Origin: Yoonia sp.
Lineage (GTDB): Bacteria; Pseudomonadota; Alphaproteobacteria; Rhodobacterales; Rhodobacteraceae
NCBI GenBank assembly: GCA_028822885.1
Contig: JAPKCP010000209.1
Span: forward strand, 1 to 5,773
Direction: 5' to 3'
DNA: 5,773 nt
The notes under the pieces were generated by a model that searched no databases, was not told where the DNA came from, and worked only from the letters and a program-made list of their open reading frames with translations. Both the position numbers and the translations under genes were made by a program. Shown piece after piece: positions 1 through 4,820 of the stretch. How positions within the stretch are numbered: position 1 is the stretch's first letter; each line of letters starts with the position of its first letter.

Positions 1-822
1 AACTGAAGGGGCATTCATTGTTGAAAGCGTTATGTCCCATCCCCGAGCGGGACGCGCCTCGGGGCGTTTGTTGGTCTGCGGCTGACAATAGCTTTGACGG
101 TTTGTCCAAGCGACCATCTCTGACCGCTTACTTTGGTTCGACATTGGACCCCAGTCCGCCGCAATTCCGCGCCAGCGGCTATCACGCACAGCAATCGCAT
201 TGTCGCGGGCCACGGTCACGTTCATGATACGGGCGGCACATGACAGGTTGTCTTCTGGATCTTTCAGCGCCTCGCCGGTCCGTGCATAACACCCATAGCG
301 CCGGGCTGTATCTGGAAAAATTTGCAGCAACCCGAACCAAAGGTCGCCACCACCCACAGCGCGCGGATTATAAGTGCTTTCGTGCTTGGCTAAGGCCGAC
401 ATCATTCCAACCCAAAAAGCGCGCCGTTTCTCTGGCCCGTTCTCCGTATACGCCGGACACCACTGATCAACATCACGCGGCACAAGTGATTCGAGGCCAT
501 CACCGTGCCCCGCAATTGCGGTCATAGCAGCACGTGTCCACAGATCTGACCCGTCTTTGTGGTCCCATCGTGTGTTTGGAAGATAAGCAGATCGGGCCAA
601 GGGTCGTACCGAAGGCGCATGGGTTTCGACTATGGCCGGATACCGGATCATGTAATCTGGGCGTTCGCGCACACGAAATCCGGCAAGCAAAACTGTCGCG
701 GCCTCAGCCTTTGAGGTGGCCACGTCGTCACGGGAAACGGGCCTAACGCCTGTGTCAGCCACCGCAGCGGTTCCCACACAGAGCGCCAGAATTCCCCCCA
801 GAATTATCTTTGCATATTTCAT
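1..822 (-). CDS. Secreted lytic transglycosylase, SLT domain (partial, C-terminus off the left edge)
   Basis: Reading the minus strand from the ATG at 822-820 gives 274 open codons to the window edge with no stop. Residues 1-22 look like a Sec signal peptide: Lys at 2 and 5, a hydrophobic stretch, then AVA before Asp23. Cys15 lies in the hydrophobic core, but LALC is a poor lipobox because Leu precedes the Cys. The mature part carries an SLT (lysozyme-like) fold signature: ALAKHESTYNP with likely catalytic Glu148, then GLLQI at 164-168 in the place of the family GLMQI motif, and a later NLSCAARIMN segment. Such enzymes cleave the MurNAc-GlcNAc bond of peptidoglycan in the periplasm, leaving 1,6-anhydroMurNAc. 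Four Cys remain after cleavage (122, 178, 195, 246), so disulfides are possible. The ribosome site is weak (AGGG about 13 bases upstream). The gene diverges from gatB. Family assignment is strong; the specific role (housekeeping turnover or assembly of an envelope machine) cannot be told. Confidence 0.9.
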   Translation of the reverse strand, partial: MKYAKIILGGILALCVGTAAVADTGVRPVSRDDVATSKAEAATVLLAGFRVRERPDYMIRYPAIVETHAPSVRPLARSAYLPNTRWDHKDGSDLWTRAAMTAIAGHGDGLESLVPRDVDQWCPAYTENGPEKRRAFWVGMMSALAKHESTYNPRAVGGGDLWFGLLQIFPDTARRYGCYARTGEALKDPEDNLSCAARIMNVTVARDNAIAVRDSRWRGIAADWGPMSNQSKRSEMVAWTNRQSYCQPQTNKRPEARPARGWDITLSTMNAPSV

Positions 823-895
823 TACACAAATTTTGCCCTGCCCACGGGCCTTAACGCAAGCACAAATCACAGAGCACACAGATGCTTGCCCGCTC

Positions 896-924
896 TTGTC
901 CCTGCCTGCCCCCTGTCTTAGAAC
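896..924 (+). promoter_or_regulatory. Candidate sigma70-type promoter for gatB
   Basis: TTGTCC (896-901) and TAGAAC (919-924) are separated by 17 bases, each matching four of six consensus positions. Transcription would start near 931, leaving a leader of about 20 bases before the gatB ATG. It lies in the 129-base gap between gatB and the divergent transglycosylase gene. On the minus strand I see only a weak pair for the transglycosylase gene (TTGCGT and CAAAAT, 18 apart), placed very close to its ATG. This is pattern matching only. Confidence 0.3.
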
Positions 925-951
925 GCAACGTGACCCTGACGGAGAGACCCC

Positions 952-2463
952 ATGTTGGACCTGACCTACGAGACCCCTGCCCCCAAAGTGATCGCTGGTG
1001 CGAAGTACGATTGGGAGCTTGTCATCGGCCTAGAGGTCCACGCACAGGTGGCAACGCGGGCCAAGTTGTTTTCAGGCGCATCGACCTTGTTCGGCGCAGA
1101 GCCAAACAGCAATGTCGCGTTTGTGGACGCAGGCATGCCCGGCATGTTGCCCGTGATTAACGAAGAATGCATCGCGCAAGCCGTGCGGACGGGGTTGGGC
1201 TTGAACGCTGAGATCAATCTGTTCTCTGCATTCGATCGCAAGAACTACTTTTATCCTGACTTGCCGCAAGGCTACCAAATCTCCCAACTTTACCACCCCA
1301 TCGTGGGCGAAGGTGAAGTGTTGGTTGAGCTTGGCAATGGCATTGCCCGCAACGTCCGCATTGAACGTATCCACCTTGAACAGGACGCTGGGAAATCCGT
1401 GCACGACATGGATCCAAACATGTCGTTCGTGGACCTAAACCGGACCGGCGTCGCGCTGATGGAAATCGTGTCGCGCCCCGATATCCGCGGGCCAGAAGAA
1501 GCCGCCGCGTTTGTCGCCAAACTACGCCAAATTTTGCGCTACCTTGGGACGTGTGATGGCAACATGCAGAACGGCAGCATGCGCGCCGACGTGAATGTGT
1601 CAATTTGCCGCCCCGGCCAGTATGAAAAATATTGGGAAACGCAGGATTTTGCCCATCTCGGCACCCGCTGCGAGATCAAAAACATGAACTCAATGCGGTT
1701 TATCCAAGCTGCCATTGATGTCGAGGCACGTCGCCAAATTGCGTTGTTGGAAGACGGCAAAGAGGTCACCCAAGAAACCCGCCTTTACGACCCAGACAAG
1801 AACGAAACACGCTCCATGCGGTCCAAAGAAGAAGCGCACGACTACCGCTACTTCCCCGACCCAGACTTGCTTCCACTAGAGATTGAACAGTCTTGGGTGG
1901 ATGAGCTTGCTGCTGGATTGCCCGAACTGCCAGACGCCAAAAAATCCCGTTTTATTGCGGAATTTGGGTTGTCCGACTATGACGCATCCGTGCTGACAGC
2001 AGACGTCGATAATGCGGCGTTCTTTGAAGGTGTGGCTGATGGCCAAGACGGAAAACTTGCCGCAAACTGGGTGATCAACGAACTGTTTGGCCGTCTCAAG
2101 AAAGACGACAAAGACGTGACCGACAGCCCAATTTCTGCTGTGCGTTTGGGCCAGATCGTTGGCCTGATCACATCCGACAAAATCTCGGGCAAGATCGCGA
2201 AGGACGTGTTTGAGATCGCCTATACGACTGACCGTGACCCTATCGAAATCGTCGCGACTGAAGGCATGGAGCAGGTCACTGACACAGGTGCAATTGAGTC
2301 CGCCGTGGACGAGATTATCGCCGCCAACCCTGCACAGGTTGAAAAAGCGAAGGTGAACCCAAAGCTAATCGGATTCTTCGTGGGTCAGGTGATGAAAGCC
2401 ACAGGTGGCAAGGCCAACCCGGCGGCGGTCAACAAACTGGTGGCAGCGAAGCTAGGGTTATAA
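952..2463 (+). CDS. gatB: Aspartyl/glutamyl-tRNA amidotransferase subunit B
   Basis: This 503-residue protein is GatB of the GatCAB complex. The complex converts misacylated Glu-tRNA(Gln), and in many bacteria Asp-tRNA(Asn), to the amide form in the cytoplasm. GatB phosphorylates the aminoacyl ester with ATP and receives ammonia from GatA. Seen in the sequence: GLEVHAQ (26-32), the GatB signature around DRKNYFYPDLPQGYQISQ (95-112), HLEQDAGKS (141-149), DLNRTGVALMEIVSRPDI (161-178), GSMRADVNVS (208-217), RCEIKNMNS (239-247) and YRYFPDPDLLPLEI (298-311). From about residue 350 the helical linker and C-terminal tRNA-binding tail follow, ending in GKANPAAVNKLV. Length is as expected for the family. 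The ATG has GGAGAG at 941-946, five bases upstream. gatA and gatC are not adjacent on either side, so the subunit genes are dispersed, at least on this side. No oddities seen. Confidence 0.98.
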   Translation: MLDLTYETPAPKVIAGAKYDWELVIGLEVHAQVATRAKLFSGASTLFGAEPNSNVAFVDAGMPGMLPVINEECIAQAVRTGLGLNAEINLFSAFDRKNYFYPDLPQGYQISQLYHPIVGEGEVLVELGNGIARNVRIERIHLEQDAGKSVHDMDPNMSFVDLNRTGVALMEIVSRPDIRGPEEAAAFVAKLRQILRYLGTCDGNMQNGSMRADVNVSICRPGQYEKYWETQDFAHLGTRCEIKNMNSMRFIQAAIDVEARRQIALLEDGKEVTQETRLYDPDKNETRSMRSKEEAHDYRYFPDPDLLPLEIEQSWVDELAAGLPELPDAKKSRFIAEFGLSDYDASVLTADVDNAAFFEGVADGQDGKLAANWVINELFGRLKKDDKDVTDSPISAVRLGQIVGLITSDKISGKIAKDVFEIAYTTDRDPIEIVATEGMEQVTDTGAIESAVDEIIAANPAQVEKAKVNPKLIGFFVGQVMKATGGKANPAAVNKLVAAKLGL

Positions 2464-2614
2464 GATTGTAAGCCATTCGAATCGTAATAAATGAGGGCAA
2501 TACTGACCTTAATAGGTAGGAAGCCTCTATTTGATAGCTTAACGGTAATTGGCCTCGTGAGACTGCCCCTGCATGCGACACAGTTGACGCAGGGTCACCA
2601 GAATTGACTACGTG

Positions 2615-2657
2615 TGGTGCCGTTGGATGCACCGTATGTCCTTGGTGCGCGGCACCA
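2615..2657. repeat. Nested inverted repeat forming a long hairpin
   Basis: TGGTGCCG (2615-2622) is perfectly complementary to CGGCACCA (2650-2657). Inside it, GCACC (2629-2633) is complementary to GGTGC (2644-2648), with a 10-base loop GTATGTCCTT. The same four blocks can also pair locally: 2616-2620 with 2629-2633, and 2643-2648 with 2652-2657 around a three-base GCG loop. No T-run follows on either strand, so it is a poor intrinsic terminator. It lies about 150 bases after gatB and just before the promoter of the DUF4177 gene. The octamer CACCAGAA occurs at 2596-2603 and again at 2653-2660. It may be an operator, a 3' processing element of the gatB transcript or a small transcribed structure. 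Apart from this and the promoter at 2668-2696, I find nothing gene-like in 2464-2724. Confidence 0.5.
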
Positions 2658-2667
2658 GAACCTATCC

Positions 2668-2696
2668 TTGGCCACGCCACACAAGTTTGGTATAGC
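2668..2696 (+). promoter_or_regulatory. Candidate sigma70-type promoter for the DUF4177 gene
   Basis: TTGGCC (2668-2673) and TATAGC (2691-2696) are exactly 17 bases apart, each with four of six consensus bases. The expected start of transcription, near 2703, leaves a leader of about 20 bases that includes the ribosome site AGGGG at 2713-2717. Position, spacing and orientation fit the downstream gene, making this the best promoter match in the window. The hairpin at 2615-2657 ends 10 bases upstream of the -35. Confidence 0.45.
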
Positions 2697-2724
2697 TCTC
2701 GGCAATGAGTTTAGGGGTTGATCG

Positions 2725-3117
2725 ATGTTTTACGAATACGCTGTAGTGCCTGCACCGAAAAAGGGGCTCAAGGCGCGGGGGGTGAAAACCGCTGAGGATC
2801 GCTTTGCTTACGCGCTACAGACCGTAATGAACGAATACGGGGCTGCAGGGTGGGACTATGTCCGCACGGATACGCTTCCGTCTGAGGAACGGTCCGGGTT
2901 CACCGGGCGCACGACTGTGTTCCAAAACATGATGGTGTTTCGTAAAGTGCTTGCGCCGGTCGTCGCAGTCGCGCCAGCCGCCTTGCTTGCTCCGCCAGAA
3001 CCAGCCCCGCTGACATCGCCAGAACCGATGCCGGCGCCCGAAGTTATGATGAGCGTCGGCAATCGGCCACTGGCAACGGATACGGCCCGCACTGAGCCAA
3101 AATTAACCGCAGACTAA
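2725..3117 (+). CDS. DUF4177-like small protein with Pro/Ala-rich tail
   Basis: A 130-residue protein of unknown function. Residues 1-75 resemble the DUF4177 family: an initial FYEYAVVPAP strand, a helical stretch around 24-38, the characteristic NEYGAAGWDYVRTDTLP (36-52) and a closing strand QNMMVFRKVLA (67-77). DUF4177 is known only as a small domain beginning with a Tyr-Glu-Tyr strand and carrying a central G-W-E/D segment; no biochemical role is established that I know of. Residues 78-107 are dominated by Ala, Pro and Val with repeated PEP-type steps and are probably disordered. No signal peptide or membrane helix precedes the domain, so a cytoplasmic location is likely. AGGGG (2713-2717) lies seven bases before the ATG. 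The TAA directly abuts the stop codon of the convergent bolA. Domain call fairly good; function unknown. Confidence 0.83.
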   Translation: MFYEYAVVPAPKKGLKARGVKTAEDRFAYALQTVMNEYGAAGWDYVRTDTLPSEERSGFTGRTTVFQNMMVFRKVLAPVVAVAPAALLAPPEPAPLTSPEPMPAPEVMMSVGNRPLATDTARTEPKLTAD

Positions 3118-3372
3118 TTAAGCGAACGAAATCGCAAGTGCGTGCAGCCGTCCGATGATATCTTTGCCTAAGGCATCATGTACGGCACGGTGCCTTGCGA
3201 TTCGTGATTTTCCTGCAAGATCAGGCGCATCCAGCACGATCTTCCAGTGACTTTCACCCGACCCGTCATCCCCCGAATGCCCTGCATGCAGATGGCTTTC
3301 GTTGATCACCTCAAACGACGCTGGATTCAGCTTCGTTTTGATCGCGTCATTTATTTCGACTTCAAGCCCCAT
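3118..3372 (-). CDS. bolA: BolA family protein
   Basis: An 84-residue single-domain protein of the BolA family, the usual length. Family marks seen: NESHLHAGH (24-32), GESHWKIVL (39-47), the helix-turn region GKSRIARHRAVHDAL (54-68) and RLHALAISF (75-83), in which His77 is the invariant histidine that in BolA-monothiol glutaredoxin pairs can help bind a [2Fe-2S] cluster. The HAGH and ESH elements place it with BolA proper rather than the shorter-loop IbaG group. Family members act with monothiol glutaredoxins in Fe-S trafficking, and BolA itself also binds DNA and affects morphology and biofilm genes; which applies here cannot be seen. No glutaredoxin gene is adjacent. GAGGG lies about eight bases before the ATG on the minus strand. 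The gene diverges from the J-domain gene across 78 bases and converges with the DUF4177 gene with no bases between the stops. The symbol is a family name; paralogue identity is not proven. Confidence 0.92.
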   Translation of the reverse strand: MGLEVEINDAIKTKLNPASFEVINESHLHAGHSGDDGSGESHWKIVLDAPDLAGKSRIARHRAVHDALGKDIIGRLHALAISFA

Positions 3373-3408
3373 TATTTTACCCTCAACCTCTTCTATCCTG
3401 CCACCAAT

Positions 3409-3437
3409 AGTTTAATGTCTCTAGGTCTAGTCCACAA
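3409..3437 (-). promoter_or_regulatory. Candidate promoter for bolA
   Basis: Reading the minus strand, TTGTGG (3437-3432) and TAAACT (3414-3409) are 17 bases apart. The start would fall near 3402, about 30 bases before the bolA ATG. The perfect TTG of the -35 and four of six bases in the -10 make it plausible but not strong. The element CTAGGTCTAG (3421-3430), two CTAG units, sits in the spacer. The whole 78-base gap must also hold the promoter of the divergent J-domain gene, for which I see only weak matches. Confidence 0.3.
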
Positions 3438-3443
3438 GGAGAG
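3436..3443 (+). promoter_or_regulatory. Ribosome binding site that fixes the J-domain gene start
   Basis: AAGGAGAG sits seven bases before the ATG at 3451 and is the strongest Shine-Dalgarno match in the window. The frame stays open upstream to an ATG at 3247, but that start would run antisense through half of bolA and has no comparable site, so 3451 is the start. Confidence 0.8.
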
Positions 3444-3450
3444 CTGTGAC

Positions 3451-4092
3451 ATGAGAAAAAATGACCCCTTCGGTTTTGACATGTCCGTCTCTAGCGCGAA
3501 GAAGAAAAATCCGCGCGGGCGGCGGGGTATGTCCGGGGCTTCCGAGACGTCGCAGCGGGTCTGTGAACACGACAAATGCCAAGAGCACGCAAAGTTTCGC
3601 GCGCCAAAATCCCCTGACGTTATGGATGATTATTTCTGGTTCTGTCAGGAACACGTCCGCGAATACAATCTTAAGTGGAATTTCTTTGACGGGACATCCG
3701 AAGCCGAATTGATGGCACAACAAGCCAAAGACCGGGTTTGGGAACGACCAACAAAACCGTTTAAGAAGTCCGAAGAGGAAATCGCTTGGGCGCGCTTGGG
3801 TGTGGACGACCCGCATCAGGTGCTTGGAGGCAACGCCACACAAAACCCAGGACGCAATCCAAACGCAGGCAACACACGTCGCCTGCCCCCAACAGAACGC
3901 CGCGCAGTTGAGGTCTTGGAAGCCAAAGACACAATGTCTAAGCCCCAAATCCGCAAACAGTACAAAGCGCTGATCAAAGTGCTTCATCCCGACATGAATG
4001 GTGGGGATCGCAGCCAAGAAGAACAACTGGCTGAAGTGGTTTGGGCTTGGGAGCAGATCAAATCTAGCAAGCATTTCCGCGAAAAAGACTAA
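3451..4092 (+). CDS. J-domain (DnaJ-like) protein with Cys/His-rich N-terminal half
   Basis: A 213-residue protein. The C-terminal part (about 155-210) is a J domain: PQIRKQYKALIKVLHPDMNG with the invariant HPD at 179-181 that stimulates the ATPase of DnaK-type Hsp70, followed by EEQLAEVVWAWEQIK as the third helix. It is not canonical DnaJ: the J domain is at the wrong end, and the Gly/Phe region and CxxCxGxG repeats are absent. The front half begins with DPFGFDMSVS, then a basic patch KKKNPRGRRG (18-27), then Cys38-x4-Cys43-x2-His46 and Cys65-x2-His68, which could bind one metal ion, probably zinc. An acidic/basic linker (about 85-150) joins the two. No signal or membrane segment is seen, so it is cytoplasmic. 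I recall related J proteins beside bolA and cobS in alphaproteobacteria, but know of no assigned client. J-domain call is firm; metal binding is inference. Confidence 0.9.
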   Translation: MRKNDPFGFDMSVSSAKKKNPRGRRGMSGASETSQRVCEHDKCQEHAKFRAPKSPDVMDDYFWFCQEHVREYNLKWNFFDGTSEAELMAQQAKDRVWERPTKPFKKSEEEIAWARLGVDDPHQVLGGNATQNPGRNPNAGNTRRLPPTERRAVEVLEAKDTMSKPQIRKQYKALIKVLHPDMNGGDRSQEEQLAEVVWAWEQIKSSKHFREKD

Positions 4093-4094
4093 TG

Positions 4095-4120
4095 AGGTGG
4101 GCTGTTTGTACGGCCCATCT
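4095..4120. terminator. Stem-loop between convergent genes, possible bidirectional terminator
   Basis: AGGTGGGC (4095-4102) pairs with GCCCATCT (4113-4120), an eight-base-pair stem with one G-T wobble and a 10-base loop. It begins three bases after the J-domain stop codon and ends 15 bases before the last codon of the convergent membrane-protein gene. Position strongly suggests a shared terminator. The following bases (TTAACTTAG on plus; only short T content on minus) form no clear U-run, so it may be inefficient. Confidence 0.55.
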
Positions 4121-4135
4121 TAACTTAGTGGCACG

Positions 4136-4561
4136 CTACATCGTAGAGAAGACGCTATCGCGCTCTGTCCGCCACTGGCTTAGCAGACCATGAGCGCACA
4201 ACAGCATCAGCAACCAAGTCACACCAAGCAACGGGGATTTGATCATTGTTATGATCATCTGGAGTGGGCCAAACATCGTCCCGTAAATCGGCAAGATCAA
4301 TGTACCTGCAATCACAGAACTGACCCCACTGACAACAAGCGTTCCTATCAGTGCGGTCAACCACCCCGACGCCCCAGCATGGCCTAGCCAACGTTCATAA
4401 CAGGCCAAAAACCCACCAGCGCCGCCGATGGACCCAGCAAAAATTGACCAGTATATGTACCCGCGAGATGGTGCGCCGTGCGAAGATGTCTCGGTCAGAC
4501 CCATCACTGCGACGCAGGTCAGTAGTGCACCCAAAATGCTGGTGCCGATAATGGCAGACAT
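4136..4561 (-). CDS. Small integral membrane protein, unknown family
   Basis: A 141-residue, strongly hydrophobic protein I cannot assign to a family. Four probable membrane segments are visible: about 3-22, 35-54, 67-90 and 102-126. The second contains a glycine-rich run (SIFAGSIGGAGGFLACYERW, 39-58), and the third is followed by a PIYGTMFGPL turn (91-100). The loop between the first two helices is short and polar; the C-terminus (QWRTERDSVFSTM) is charged and probably cytoplasmic. The first segment could be mistaken for a signal peptide, but with no good cleavage site I read it as an anchor. The start at 4561 is chosen because GGAAAG lies nine bases upstream and the added 47 residues from an ATG at 4702 are non-hydrophobic and cover the likely promoter. 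It diverges from cobS and converges on the J-domain gene. A metal or cobalamin link is only suggested by position. It is a real gene on composition and context; function unknown. Confidence 0.75.
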   Translation of the reverse strand: MSAIIGTSILGALLTCVAVMGLTETSSHGAPSRGYIYWSIFAGSIGGAGGFLACYERWLGHAGASGWLTALIGTLVVSGVSSVIAGTLILPIYGTMFGPLQMIITMIKSPLLGVTWLLMLLCAHGLLSQWRTERDSVFSTM

Positions 4562-4616
4562 AAAACTGCGCTTTCCAGTGCTAAGGCGCGAAAGTAAAAC
4601 GTGATGCGTCAAGTAA

Positions 4617-4645
4617 ATTCTCCAAGGGGCGTTAGCCTCAGTCAA
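4617..4645 (-). promoter_or_regulatory. Candidate promoter for the membrane-protein gene
   Basis: On the minus strand TTGACT (4645-4640, five of six consensus bases) and GAGAAT (4622-4617, four of six) are 17 bases apart, placing the start near 4610, about 50 bases before the ATG at 4561. The -35 overlaps the left arm of the inverted repeat at 4641-4679, so a protein bound there would affect it. A start codon at 4702 would lie upstream of this promoter, which supports the shorter coding region. Confidence 0.4.
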
Positions 4646-4679
4646 ACTGGAAAAATGTGACGATACAAAGGCGTTTGAC
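4641..4679. repeat. Inverted repeat GTCAAAC-N25-GTTTGAC in the divergent cobS gap
   Basis: Two perfect seven-base arms (4641-4647 and 4673-4679) face each other with centres 32 bases apart, close to three helical turns. Each arm reads TTGAC outward, so they could be the -35 elements of two divergent promoters: the left arm for the membrane-protein gene, the right arm (TTGACC, 4675-4680, with CACAAT at 4700-4705 after an overlong 19-base spacer) for cobS. Alternatively they are half-sites of a regulator. The rest of 4562-4820 holds no ORF I believe and no cobalamin riboswitch box I can recognise. Confidence 0.35.
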
Positions 4680-4820
4680 CCCAAAATACGAGCCATCGGC
4701 ACAATAGCGTAATGCCAGCTTCACAGATAGGACAAACCAACGGCCCTTCCCCTTGCAGCCGTGCGCGTTATGTTGCATCCCGACACTGATAATCGCGCGA
4801 CTTTGAGAAGGCACTAGACT

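Noticed and set aside
18..746. Plus-strand open frames of 69, 95 and 70 codons at the left end
   Set aside because: All lie opposite the transglycosylase, whose minus-strand frame is open for 274 codons with a signal peptide and SLT motifs.
2464..2614. tRNA or other structured RNA after gatB, prompted by a TTCGAATC string at 2477-2484
   Set aside because: No acceptor stem, anticodon arm or D-arm can be placed around it; the string is part of a simple ATTCGAAT palindrome.
2429..2680. 83-codon minus-strand open frame over the end of gatB and the following gap
   Set aside because: It overlaps the gatB 3' end, has no domain-like pattern or clear ribosome site, and its composition looks like translated intergenic sequence.
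3247..3450. Upstream extension of the J-domain reading frame to an ATG at 3247
   Set aside because: It would overlap bolA antisense for about 126 bases and lacks a ribosome site, while the ATG at 3451 has AAGGAGAG seven bases upstream and begins a sensible protein.
3427..4074. 215-codon minus-strand open frame opposite the J-domain gene
   Set aside because: It is antisense to a well-supported gene with an HPD motif; the Phe/Leu/Cys-rich product is typical of a shadow frame.
4562..4702. 47-residue N-terminal extension of the membrane protein from an ATG at 4702
   Set aside because: The extra residues are polar and unlike the rest, they cover the likely minus-strand promoter, and the ATG at 4561 has a GGAAAG site and leads directly into a membrane helix.
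4562..4820. Cobalamin riboswitch upstream of cobS
   Set aside because: I looked for the B12 box and the paired core on both strands and found no convincing match; a covariance-model search would settle it.
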